From Knufia peltigerae (taxonomy: Eukaryota; Ascomycota; Eurotiomycetes; Chaetothyriales; Trichomeriaceae): a DNA stretch of 64,000 bases. How positions within the stretch are numbered: the stretch's first letter is position 1; each line of letters starts with the position of its first letter. This document shows, one piece after another, positions 18,734-30,222 of this stretch. The notes under the pieces were generated by a model, which was given only the letters and a program-made list of their open reading frames with translations, made no database searches and was not told where the DNA came from. Location of the stretch: contig JAPDRN010000060.1 of assembly GCA_030247855.1 (NCBI GenBank), positions 1 to 64,000 on the forward strand, given 5' to 3'. Position numbers and translations under genes: made by a program.

Positions 18734-19942
18734 CGGCAGTTATCAGCCCTGTAAGATAGAAGACAATCTATAAGTCGTTATGAGGTCGGTATAGATCTCT
18801 GTCGGAGTTCGAGCGCAGAAAACATGAGATTTTTTTGGGCTAATTTTTTCCTTTGCTATGCGAAAGCGGGTGGGCGCGTTCCAGACGCGAAAGGGGGATC
18901 TGACTTCAATAATCGGGTCGGTATTGGTAGTTCCCAGAAAAATGGAACGGCCACCAGGTAAAACAATAGCTCAAGAGAAAGATACAAAAGACAGAGATAT
19001 TACTCCGTACAGAATGACCGACTCTAACAAAAAGGTGAGATGATGGAATGTCGAGAAAGATGGGATGATATAAAGGAGGCGTGTGGTATTATGGCCAGGG
19101 AAAAAAAAAGACAGGTGGACGAATATCAATCAAGGGTTAGAGGGTGTAAGGAATTTTTGGTGGCTTAAGCCATTGGGTCAGATTTCTACGGTACCGCGGA
19201 CTGTACCATTATTTGCCTGGCCCCCCGTATCCGTATTTCCGTATTTAAACACCACTTAAACACGGGTCCAAGACTCTGAGACGCTAAAGATGCTAAGACA
19301 CCTAGTCAGCCTCCATTGGGCTTAGCGCACCTCGCCTGTCAATTCCCCTTTAGGTTCTCCAGCTTTTCGCCTCTGCATGCCCCCCCCTGACGCCCCCCAG
19401 TGCATTCATTATTGATGCTGATTTCTCTGCTGATTCTGTTTCAACAAGCCACACAAGACAAGATGATGATCGAGCATGTGGCATGTGGCATGTGCCGTAC
19501 GGCGTGCATGGCAGTTGATTTTCAGGTTTTTTATTTCTCGAAGAGTACTCCGTAGTTCAAGATACCATACTCTACTCCCTTGATCCGTACCTCTGTGCAC
19601 TTGTACCGAATCACCAAACGTCGGGGCCGAAAGACTTGAAACCATCCTTGTCCTTTTTATTAACACAGTATTCCCACCTTCTAGATATTTATTTTTAGTC
19701 TACATAGTCTCCGCATGGACACATTATTCGTAAATTCATCCAAGCAGTAATTTGCTTTTCGTGGCTGCACTCGCTCGCTGCAGGTGCCAAGTCAAATCTC
19801 ACTCCTGGCTCCTGTCAATGTCTTTTAAACCTCATGCAACATCCCTTGGACCATCCCTAATTGACTTCGCCAAAGGACAAATTGACAATTGACAAGACCA
19901 TTGATGGGCAAAGAGCCAGCCTCACCGCTGCCAGGGGGCGTG
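18734..19942. other. Intergenic between GT71 and MFS genes
   Basis: 1.2 kb with no supported gene. It contains two TACTCCGTA sites (19001-19009, 19546-19554), clustered CCGTATTT repeats around 19227-19246, and homopolymers of C near 19380. Confidence 0.5.
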
Positions 19943-21567
19943 TCACGCCAACCTCTGTTTAGGTAATCTAGGTATTAGTAGCCAAACCACCAGACACAAC
20001 ACCAACGCCGCCAATATTATCGGCTGCAACACCTTCACACCGGCTGCATTAGCGATGGCCCCGACAGCAAACGGTAAGACCGTGCCGCCGCTGGCTCCAA
20101 AGGCGCACGCGAACCCGACGGCGGCCACATGGAGTCTTTTCGGCAGCAGCTTGGTGAGCACCACGACAGCTGCCGGGAACATGGGCCCAAGGAAGAAGCC
20201 GATGAATCCGATCATGACGGCGCTGACATAAAAGTTCGGGATGAGCCAGAACAACAGTTGCAGCACCACGCTGCAGGAGACGTACGTGGTGACCGCCCAC
20301 CTCTCGTTTTTGAACAGTCGACCTGTTACAAATCCGAGAACGAACCTCCCGACCGTGATCCCCAGCCAAAAACCCGTCGAAGTCATACCCGACGCGAACG
20401 GAGACCCATTTCGAACACGTAGCATGAAGCTCACGATCCAGCCGCCAATCGAGACCTCGGCACCGACATATGCGAGCAAGAATACCGATGCGAGGATCGT
20501 GGCTTTGTTCTTGACCGCCTCGAGTGTTCTACTTTTGCCCTTTTCTCGCTTGCCGAACGGATTGAGTTTCTTCAAGGTACTTTGCTCCTGCGTAGATTGC
20601 GGAGCGGACTCGATCTGGGCGGTAGGCTGAGCCTCGCCGACCGTCGACCGTTGAGCACGAAAGGCGCGCGCGTCAGATTTCCAGAACGTGCCGACGAGGA
20701 GTACGACTTCAATCGCCGCCCCTCCTACCATGATGTAGTAGAACTCGTACCATTTCCAGCCTGCTTTGGTCACGACCGACGTGGCTATGAGAGGAGACAA
20801 GGCTGCGCCAACACCGTAGAAGCCATGAAGAAACCCAAGAACTTCATTGGCGTCGGCCATATCGCCTATCCAAGCGTTCCTGTGGCCGGGCGGAAGCAGT
20901 CAGCATACACACATACACACACATCTTCGTTAGTTCCTGGCCCGACCTACCAACCACTATCACCCAAGCCGTTTCCAAACCCCAAGAGTATATATATAAC
21001 CACCAACACCGGATAAGGAGGATGAAGACAGACGGCAACTATCCGTGGTCGCGTTGGTCAGCAGCGGTTGGGGAGACATTGTGTGAGGTGGCAAAGATTC
21101 ATCTGGTCGTGGCTGGCTGACTTACCGTAACCCAAAAGATGTGACATGCTCATTATACAAGCCACCCCTCTCTGCCCGTATACCATGTGTATGTGATTGT
21201 TCAGGAGCGCCGACAGCGTATAGCCCGCCAATGGACTCAGAAATACGAGCGAGATGACGGTGTAGTTGACGTTATACCAGTCCTCAAGGTAGGGTATGAG
21301 GGCACCGTACGCGGCATCGTTGGCTCCCAGGATCGCGAAAGACCAAAAGGTCCCCGCGCAGCGCCAAACATTGATTCGAGGAGAATTCCACTTTTGCAAT
21401 TGAGGTTGGCTGTCGTTTGATGATGCTGGTGATGGTGCGGAGGGGGGAGCATTGGGGTTGGGGGTGGTTGTCGTGGCTTTTTCAGCCTCCATTCGTATAT
21501 GAGACGTCGTTGGAAGTTCGATGATGGCAGTCGAGCTGCCACCGGGTCCTGAATTGATGGTCTGCAT
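19943..21567 (-). CDS. MFS transporter (FucP/BypB-like)
   Basis: Integral membrane transporter of the major facilitator superfamily; substrate unknown. Exons 21567-21126, 21038-20951 and 20879-19943 give 488 residues. The short middle exon (88 nt) joins SHLLGY to VAVCLHPPYPVLVVIYILLG and then GFGNGLGDSGW to NAWIGDMADANEVLGF, a hallmark stretch of this fungal subfamily. The N-terminal 60-70 residues are Pro/Ser/Thr-rich and cytosolic; TM1 is at WRCAGTFWSFAILGANDAAYG, TM2 near YTVISLVFLSPLAGYTLSAL. Later helices include YVGAEVSIGGWIVSFML and FIGFFLGPMFPAAVVVL. ATG 21567 is the first Met in frame; the longer frame begins with TTG only. A CTCTACAG acceptor near 21611 suggests a 5'-UTR intron. Confidence 0.86.
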
Positions 21568-22402
21568 GGATGTAGGTATGCTTTCAATGGTTGTGGTTTC
21601 GACAATTTCTGTAGAGATGTTCTGAAGATGTTGTAATATCAAGAAGGTCTTTTCCTTCTTCTCTCAATCGATAACCCTTTGAATGTGTCAATTGCTGCAA
21701 ATCAACACTTGTAAAATAGCCGGAAGAAAGAAAAGAGCAGCAGTAATCTGGGTAAACTTGCAAAAAAAATCCAATAGAAGAAAGACAATAAGGATCTGTA
21801 GGTTGCAATGGGAAAATGGAGGATAGAGTAAAAGAATGAACACCAACAAGGCAAACAGCAATGAATGGAATGATGTCCAGGACCCGGAGATCAACCGATG
21901 GACATTTTCATGACTTCCCAAAGAGCCGCTGTACCGCTGTATCCCTTCTGCAATGGGAACACGGGCCGTAGGGGGGGGGGAAGTAGACGATTTGTGTTGT
22001 TGGCGTGTCCTCGAAAGTGGATGATGCCGAGGCCGAAAGAGGAAATTCTTCCAGTTCGCTGGCGCTGGGGGAAGATGTCGAGATAATTATGGTATGGGGC
22101 TTTGCGGAGTACGGAGTTATTCTCGCCGATTTATGAGGGCACTCATAGTGTCCCCAAGGACCACAGACGAAGTACAGTACATAGGTCCTCGGTACCGAGT
22201 TCCAAGTACAACAAAGAGCAATGAATTGGAATTCTGGATGTCTTCCAATAGTGTCATCATCAAAATCATGCTGAATCAAAACCATTTCTCTCTGCTCCAT
22301 GAGTATAGATGGATCTTTTAAACAGACCAACAGCATTCCATAACGCCAACGCTAAGTCATCCAGCCTTCCAGGAGGGACTCCTCTGTCGAGATTATGCCT
22401 GG
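21568..22402. other. Intergenic between MFS and ATG18
   Basis: Promoter side of the MFS gene and 3' end of ATG18. A poly-G run lies near 21972-21980 and a near-match of the TACGGAGTA motif at 22110. A 142-codon minus-strand frame (21908-22336) is not recognisable. Confidence 0.45.
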
Positions 22403-23913
22403 TCAAAAGTCCATCGCTGACCCACCCATCTTGTCGTTGATATCAAGCACCCTGCAATTCGTCAGTGCAAACCATATAAAACACAAGTAATCAGCAACTT
22501 ACGAGTACTGTTTGACCAGAGTGCCCTCTCCACCCTTCGCTAAATCAATGCTGAAAACGTAAAAGTTGCCCTCGTTCGTCACCACCATAACATGGGGAGA
22601 ATTCGGACTCATGGCAACCACGCTTCGTAGCTGACTTGGGGAAGTCCCCGAATTGCTCTTTGGGAGCCGAATCCAAGCAAAGTCTCGCGAAGGTTCCCAC
22701 ATTTCTGCCATACCTTTGGGAAGATATCCGCCTACTGTTGAGGCAAGGTTGGTCCCTACATGCTGAGAAGTTCTCCGTAGTAGACCCATTAGTGTACCGT
22801 TCGGTTTGCGGCCTGATATTGTTGTAGGAGATTCGGGCCCGTCTTCATCAGCCTCATTCTGGTCGTACAGGGTGTCACTTCCTTGGCTCAATCGTCTGGT
22901 GAAGGCCGAACTGACTTTGGTGGGCGAAGTAGGAACTTCGTCTTGATCGGGCGAACGACTTTGCGCAGGACCTAACTTGAAGATATGAACAGTCTCTGTG
23001 GCCGATGACACGCACAGAAGAGTGGACGTGATGTTAAACGCCATACTGTATATCCTAGCAGGCATCGACCCTCTTCTGAACTGGTATAGTTTGCGCGCGT
23101 CAGGGACAGAAAACACGCGAATGATCGTTCCTTTGTCAGAAGAGGTCGCCAGGATAGTTCCCTCGTTGTTGAACGTTACACAAGACAGAGGTGACCGGTG
23201 TGCCTCCACCACATTGACAGCCTCCAGTTTGATAGCATCGAACAGAAGAACTTCGCCCGAGGTCGGAGGGACATGCGTGCTGTTGGGCGGCGCATGAGAA
23301 GGAGGAGTGAATGAGGATGCAGAAGCTTTCTGTGGCAAGGGATAAGCTATGTAGCAATTGTCTGAGGAAGGAGACAAGCCACAAATCGCTGAAGAGACGG
23401 TCAGTTAAACCACTGGGGTACGGATCCTCAGAAGGTGCCTTGCCTGTGGGGTTCGGAGACGTCTCAATGGTGTATAACAGCTTCATCGTCTGTATGTCAT
23501 ACAGATATATCTGGTCTTCTAGGACGATCACCAATCTCTTTCTATTCAGCCGCACCGCCAGAACCGTGGTGGGGAAGGTGAGCTCGCATATTATGGAATC
23601 TCTCTGCTCTGGTCAGCAAAGCCTCGGGAAACCCTGGTGTACTTGTCCTACTTTCGTGTTCTTGATCTGGAGTCTCCTCGGTGAGAGTATGAGGGCCACT
23701 AAGGAAGTCGAGAATAGCATTTCGAGTATAGCGATGTTGCCGGCATCTCTGGACTCGAAGCATTTCGCAAAGGGATCGGTTGTGAAGATTCGGAATCCTC
23801 TCGAGGTGCCTTGTTCGGTCAGCTACCAAGCGAGGAAATGAGCTGAACCTGAAAAACTCACCTACAGCCAAGTGGCTGTAGTCCTGATTGAAGGTAACGA
23901 AGTTCATGGACAT
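22403..23913 (-). CDS. ATG18: Autophagy PROPPIN Atg18
   Basis: Seven-bladed beta-propeller that binds PI3P and PI(3,5)P2, works with Atg2 in autophagosome growth and regulates vacuole size. Five exons: 23913-23862, 23809-23652, 23603-23444, 23388-22503 and 22451-22403, total 434 residues, the usual length. The start [18 protein letters not shown] matches family N-termini; an in-frame Met 24 bases upstream is less likely. The FRRG lipid-binding motif is at residues 227-230 ([14 protein letters not shown]). A Ser/Pro-rich loop (about 270-330) is the typical variable loop. Splicing restores [33 protein letters not shown] and [16 protein letters not shown]. Intron 3 (23443-23389) starts with GC (GCAAGG), not GT; introns are only 48-55 nt. 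It is divergent from MLH1 with 422 bp between the starts. Confidence 0.95.
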
Positions 23914-24335
23914 TCTGGAACGGCCGGGCCAGCTCACTGTCGAACTGCTTGTTCCCTAAGCAGGTCCATTGATTAAGTACCCGGGTACAATTCTTCCCGT
24001 CGAGTGTTGTCGTCGGGCTTCGCAAGTGCAAATTACTGAATCCCAGTGCCCACCGTCGCTGTTAGCGAAGTGTCAAACCGAAGAGACTGCGCTGCGATTG
24101 ACCGTCAATTCGGAGAATTGAGGGCGCATGTGACGTTGCACAGTTAAAAGTGCGAAATGACTCGCGGGGGGAAGATTGGCGCCTACTGCACGACTCGGCC
24201 TAGGCGAGTTTTGCGGGGGAGACCTCTGCCTACCGCCTAATTATCTTACCTAGATACCCTAGCCATCCCTACTGCTGGCCTTGTACTTGCTCAGCGCCAA
24301 AGCACCATCGAGCGCGTCCTCATACGACCTCCAGA
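23914..24335. promoter_or_regulatory. Bidirectional promoter ATG18/MLH1
   Basis: A 422-bp spacer between two divergent start codons. It holds no gene and must contain both promoters. It is fairly GC-rich and has no clear TATA box. Confidence 0.6.
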
Positions 24336-26748
24336 ATGGTTGACTCGATGGAGGTAGACACGGACGGTCCGCGAGGCGTCAAAAGGACCGCTGCTGAGGC
24401 AGGTCTACCTCCAGAAACACCTCGTCGTATCAAGGTACGTTAATACTTCTGCTCTTTCGTAAAGGACTAGAGGACCCCTGACACATTCCAGGCTCTGGAT
24501 CTTGATGTCGTCAACAAGATCGCTGCGGGAGAGATCATCGTTGCTCCGATGCATGCTCTGAAAGAATTGCTGGAGAATTCGGTTGATGCTGGATCGACCA
24601 TTGTCGAAGTCGTCGTCAAAGAAGGTGGTCTGAAATTACTCCAGATTACAGACAACGGCCATGGAATCGAGGCAAGTGATTGTTTTACTTATATTCCACC
24701 ACGCCTCTGACGGCATACAGAAAGACGACCTGCCAATTCTATGCGAAAGGTTCACCACGTCCAAACTCCAAAACTTCGAAGATCTCATGTCGATTGGAAC
24801 ATACGGTTTCAGAGGCGAGGCTCTGGCAAGCATCAGCCACATTGCTCATCTGAAAGTCACCACGAGGACCGCCAACTCTAGCTGTGCCTGGCAAGCTTTC
24901 TACGCCGACGGGAAACTTACTCCTTCGAAACCTGGGCAGAGCGCTGATCCTAAACCAACTGCTGGTCGGCTGGGCACGCAGATCACCGTCGAAGACCTAT
25001 TCTACAACATTCCAAACAGACGGCGAGCGTTTCGGTCACCTTCGGAAGAATATGCCAAAGTTTTGGACGTCATTACTCGCTATGCCGTACATCGAGAAGG
25101 GGTAGCATTTTCCATCAAGAAGTATGGTGAATCCGGCACTGGTTTTTCGGTTGCAGCGGCGGCGACGAAAATCGACCGAATCAAACAGGCGTATGGTGGT
25201 GCAGTAGCAAAGGAACTCATGGAGTTCGAGGTGGGAGATGACAAATGGGGGTTCAAAGCCTCAGGGTATGCCACCAACGCCAATTACAGCGTAAAGCGGA
25301 CAACACTACTTTTGTTCATCAACAATCGATCCGTCGAATCCTCGGCAGTGAAGAAGGCCATTGAGCAGACATATCAGATGTTTCTTCCCAAAGGTGGCCA
25401 TCCTTTTGTATATCTCTGTCTCGAGATTGACCCCGGTCGAGTCGACGTGAATGTCCACCCGACAAAGCGCGAGGTTCACTTCCTGAACGAAGACGAGATT
25501 GTCGAGCTGGTATGCGACCACCTTCGCGAGAGTTTGGCCAAGGTCGACACCATTAGAACGTTCAAAACGCAGACTCTTCTTCCTGGCGTCACACCAATGA
25601 CTCCGCTCAACCCGAGAGTGAGAGCAGCAGAAAGCACACCTCCCGCAGACGATAGCGGCCCGAGGAGGCCTTCGACCACAAAGAAGCCATATGAAAACAA
25701 CCTGATCCGCACAGACTCGAAGATGCGCAAGATCACGTCGATGCTTCCACCTGCACTGTCGACCTCGACTTCCCAGGGCGAAGGACCCCCTGCGATCGGA
25801 GGAGGTGTACGTTATTCCACCACCGACCGAGAACAGATCCAGATTCGGTTGTCTTCGGTCAAGAACCTGCGTGCCGAAGTCCGTGAGGCAATGCACGACG
25901 GCCTGACCGAGGTCTTTGCCTCTCTCACGTACGTCGGTGTCGTCGACGTCACCCGACGGATAGCGGCGATCCAGGCCGGCGTCAAATTGTACCTGGTCGA
26001 CTACGGCATGGCCGCGAACGAGTTCTTCTATCAAGTCGGGCTCACGGACTTTGGGAATTTCGGTCTGATTCAACTTCGGCCTGCACCCCGGTTGCGTGAT
26101 TTGCTCGACGTCGCCGCCGAGCACCAGATCGAGACCTCCCCGGATTGTGCCCACCTCGACAAGGAGCGGGTGGTCGAAAAGGTGTACGACCAACTGATGG
26201 GCCGGAGAAAGATGATTGCCGAGTACTTCGCCATGGAAATTTCCGACGACGGCGACCTCGAAACCATCCCTCTCTTGCTCAAAGGGTACATGCCTTGCAT
26301 GGCCAAACTGCCAATGTTCTTGTTGAGGCTGGGTCCCTTTGTCGACTGGACGCAAGAGGAACCGTGTTTCAAGACCTTTTTACGTGAATTGGCTTCCTTT
26401 TATGTTCCGGAACAATTACCTCGGGTCGACAACGACAAGGACAACAATACCAATAACAATCGTGCGACTGCAGGTACTCCTACAGGTACTGCTACTACGA
26501 ACGACGACGCCATGATCGGAACGACAGAACCCGGCAGCACTGACACCGTCAGTAGTACCCGAGAAGACGAGGATCAAACTGATTTGGACGTCATGACCGA
26601 AAACAGGAGAAATGAACTGTCCCACGTCCTTGAACACGTCTTGTTCCCTGCGTTTCGATCCCGCATCGTCGCCACGCAAGATTTGTTGAGTGGTGTCATG
26701 GAGGTGGCAAACCTAAAAGGCCTGTACCGTGTCTTTGAACGTTGTTGA
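24336..26748 (+). CDS. MLH1: DNA mismatch repair protein Mlh1
   Basis: MutL homologue; pairs with Pms1 (and Mlh3) to direct repair after MutS recognition, and acts in meiotic crossing-over. Exons 24336-24434, 24492-24671 and 24721-26748 give 768 residues, close to yeast Mlh1. GHKL ATPase motifs: NKIAAGEII, ELLENSVDAGS, LQITDNGHGIE and SIGTYGFRGEALASIS. The transducer domain has FINNRSVESSAVKKAI and VDVNVHPTKREVHFLNE. After a variable linker (about 345-430), the C-terminal dimerisation domain starts near LTYVGVVDVTRRIAAIQAG and the protein ends exactly at FERC, the conserved Mlh1 terminus that completes the partner's endonuclease site. A low-complexity Asn/Thr-rich loop lies near residues 675-710. 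Intron 2 (24672-24720, 49 nt) begins with GCAAGT, a GC-AG intron. Confidence 0.97.
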
Positions 26749-27218
26749 GACCTACGAGTCCGGAGTTGAGTGTCCTGCCACATGGTATTTTGGACCTAAA
26801 AGGCGCCTGTAAGTTAATTACTTGTGCTTACAAGTGTACCTACTAGACTCCAAAGGTCGCTACGCAATGACCCTTAAGGGTAACCAATGAGATGGACGCA
26901 TGTTTTATAGTAGCTATCTACCCAAGGTGAAAATGGTAGGTAGCTAGGGAGGGTAGTAAGGTAAAGGCACCTAGAGGCTGATTGTAAAACACCTTGACTT
27001 TGTATTACAAGGTAGATAATAAAATACCAAGACTCCTTGAAGTTATGATGGTTCCACCTCGTACCCCTGTCGGAGAGCCTGCTTACTTACCTTGGGTATT
27101 CGACTTGAAGCTTTCCAACTCTAGTCATGGATCATCCTCAATCTCATCATCAAACACCAATTGAATCAAGGTTATCAAGGTAGCCTCTCTCACACCACCT
27201 GATGGTGAAAAAAACTTC
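26749..27218. other. Intergenic, convergent MLH1/GH128
   Basis: 470 bp between two 3' ends, rich in short TACCTA/TAGGTA units. No gene seen. Confidence 0.5.
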
Positions 27219-29775
27219 TCAGCCCGTCCCATTATAAGTATACCATACGTTCCCCAATGGGCCCCTCGCGCTCCCATCAGCATTCAACAACATGTCCGTG
27301 ACACCGTTTGCGCTGGGGAAATTACCAAACCAAGCATACCTTTCTATCCAAGGTTGTTGATCCATCCAATTTGTAGCATTTTTCATCTAGTAAAAGAAAC
27401 AGAAAGGCGTTAGCTTAGCTTGACAGTACGAAAGGGGGGCAGCCGGAGGGAAAGCAAACGGAAATCCAACTCACAAACTCAACAACAACACTCTGATCAT
27501 AATTTCCATTGTCCATGCCAAACTCGGTGACCCAAACAGGATACCTCCCCCCACCTGTCGTGTTGTACGCCATGGTGATATAATCCATAAAATACTCAAT
27601 GTTGTACGGACTCGCGTACCAATGCAGATTGATAAAGTCGACCGTCAAGTTGAGAGCCGTGACGTTTCCCAGGAACTGGCCCAGATAGTACAACCCGCCG
27701 GGCGCGCCCGTGTTGGTGATGGCCGGCGCACCAATCTTCACACCCCGACCCGCAAAGGGCTGCATGAAGCGCTGGTACCCGCTCAGCACGCTCGTGAGGT
27801 TCATGCACGCAGATTGGCCCGAGAAGCACGCGTCGGGTTCGTTGAAACCAAAGATGGCGTCGCTGCCGTAGTGGGAGATGCTGTAATTGACGTTACCCGG
27901 CCAAACAGACGTGAGAGATGAGGCGTCGTTGTAGAGAAGCGGGATATACCGAAATCGTGCGCTTGGGTATAGACCGATGTCATCCGAGGCATTGGGTAGG
28001 GAGTAGTAGTTGTACGACCAGGAGATGTACGGTGCGGGAGGAGGGTAGAATTGGAGCGTCGTTACATTGGTATACGCCAATCCGCGTTTGGAGGGGTAAG
28101 GAGATGACGACGGAGTTGCGGATGATACGGAGGAGGTCGAGGTGCGAAACAGTGTTGACCATGTTGATGTTGGCGCAACTATACGTGATGTTGTCACTGT
28201 CACTGCCACGGTTGTCGTTGTCATGGTAGTCGGGGATATGGCGACAGCTGTAGATGTTGAGGATTGTGATACGGATCGAGTGGTGCTCGAAATAACAGCT
28301 GACGAAGCGGAGGAAGATGAGGGATTCGAAGGCATGCTCGAGGAAATCATGGATGAAATCGAGTGGCTGGGTGATATTGTGGTCTGGCTTATGGATAGGG
28401 ATACCGGTGGTACTGCCGAAGATGTGTACGAAGTGGGAATACTCATGAATGTTGAACTTGATGCATAGATGGTACTTGTGCTCAACCCGCTGGGAACATG
28501 AGAGGCGGAGGATGTTGAACTCAATAGCACTGTGGTCGCCACAGAGGACTTGGTAGGGCGCGAGGACCGGGGAGCCGAAAACATCGAAATTGATGTGCTG
28601 GTAGTTACAGAAATACCTGTTACATATGTCGAGCTCGAGTAAGCTGATGAAGATGGCACTGAATTCGTACCTGTTGTAATGCCTGTTCCACCTTGTATCG
28701 ATGTCAAGTGCGAGCTCTGAGGCTGTGTTGGTGTGGTGATGCCTAGTGTACTAGACATTGACGACAGCTCGGATGAGAGTGTCTGTGAAGTCGTCCTTGT
28801 CGAAGCCGAGGTTTGTGATACAATACTCGACTTTATGTTTGTTGAAACTGAGCTAGTGAGACCTGCATTCGGGGACGTCGAGGTTGAACTCGGATTGATT
28901 GCACTACTCTCCCCATGCGGAAGCTCCGAGCTGGTTTCGGTAGTCTTCATCGTCGAAAATAATGTCGTGGATGTCGGTGCCTCCGTGTTTCGATTGGACA
29001 CGAAACTCGATGTTGGACTGGGTGACGAGATCGTTGAAGAAACAGGGACGTCCACAAAATCTGGAGTCATCGATATACCCCCAGCCTCAGATGGAGGGAC
29101 ACTATCACCGAACGCCACCACAAGTTGTCCAGTTGGAAGTGTGTAGAAAGTCGAGTCTCCGTATACAAGAAGTCCTCCTTGGAAACTCCATCTAGATTCA
29201 CCGTCTGGAACACTGGTATTTTGTAGTGGCTGTACTCCTGCGGATGCGCCTGTGCCCAAATAACCACCTTCGCCGACCAGGAATCCGTTAGGAGTAAGCT
29301 GAAAGACCACAGCTACGTCCTGGTCTGCGCTGAGATATGCAAAGTTATTTGTGATCGTCACATATTCATTTCCTCGACTTTGCAATCTCCGACCGGCCAC
29401 GCTTACAGTGATGATGAATGGACTGGATGTCGGTGGCGGAAGGACTGTGGTCCGTGGCGAGCTACTTTGTGTAGAATATGTAGAAGAGGCGGTTGTCAAG
29501 TTAGGGGTGGCTGTGGTCGACACAGAAGCCGAACTGTTTCCCCCAGGTGCGGTCGGCGAACTCGTAGATGACATCCATGGCGTCGAAGTCGCATTTCCAT
29601 ATATCACTGTCGTTGTTAGATAGCAATCATTCGACAATATCGATCCTGATCATCCATTAGCTCGACTTCTCTGACTCGTGAATGGTTTCTCACCAAGTTG
29701 CGCGGCTGAATGTCCAGCAAGGCTTGAAGCGACAAGCGCCACCAAATCAAGCCTCGATCTTTTCCAAAATTTCAT
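27219..29775 (-). CDS. GH128 (Asl1-like) glycosidase with long Ser/Thr-rich region
   Basis: Secreted cell-wall protein, probably a beta-1,3-glucanase. Exons 29775-29694, 29645-27475 and 27386-27219 give 806 residues. The short first exon encodes the signal peptide (MKFWKRSRLDLVALVASSLA, then GHSAAQL) and joins through a 48-nt intron to GSILSNDCYLTTTV. Residues 103-228 form a compact module (from FIITVSVAGRRLQSRGNEYV to MTPDFVDVP) that I do not assign. Residues 229-547 are almost wholly Ser/Thr/Pro, an O-mannosylated stalk. Residues 548-806 are the GH128 domain: RGLAYTN, FGFNEPD (Glu near 630, proposed acid/base) and VWVTEFGM (Glu near 735, proposed nucleophile), then IERYAWFGNFP in the last exon. 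There is no C-terminal GPI-type hydrophobic tail. Confidence 0.87.
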
Positions 29776-30222
29776 CCTGACTGTTGTGATGTTAGCCGCA
29801 CCAGTGTCAAGATATCCAACGAAGCCGGACCGCGTATTGTATACACCTCGGACTTTTCATGGCCAGGAATGTGCCAGGTGGAATGCTAGAACTGGTCAGT
29901 GCACGAGTGAAGCAAGACATAGCTGAAGTCTGAGAGAAACATTTGCAACTTCTCCGGACCTCGAGGTCCGATTAATATAGCTTTTATTGTCATTCAAAAA
30001 GCGCTCAAAAGTGCTCGAGACTGGTTAGTATACAAATACATTGTTTCATGTCCCGCTTTCCATGGATCGTCCTTCGATATGGTACACAAGCAACCCATTT
30101 GCTGTTGAAATACTTTTGTCGTAACGCCACACATGCAGCCATAACTTCACCCGGCAGACTCTACGGGTACCTTCGAAGTCGAAAATGAATGATCCGAGAA
30201 AGAACGCCTGGCGTGATGATAA
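29776..30222. other. Intergenic between GH128 and TAO3-like genes
   Basis: 447 bp holding the promoter of the GH128 gene and the 3' end of the scaffold gene. Nothing else is recognised. Confidence 0.5.

Noticed and set aside
21568..21642. Longer N-terminus of the MFS transporter
   Set aside because: It begins with TTG and crosses a likely acceptor (CTCTACAG); the first ATG is at 21567.
25306..26355. 349-codon minus-strand frame opposite MLH1
   Set aside because: A mirror of well-supported MLH1 coding sequence; no family features.
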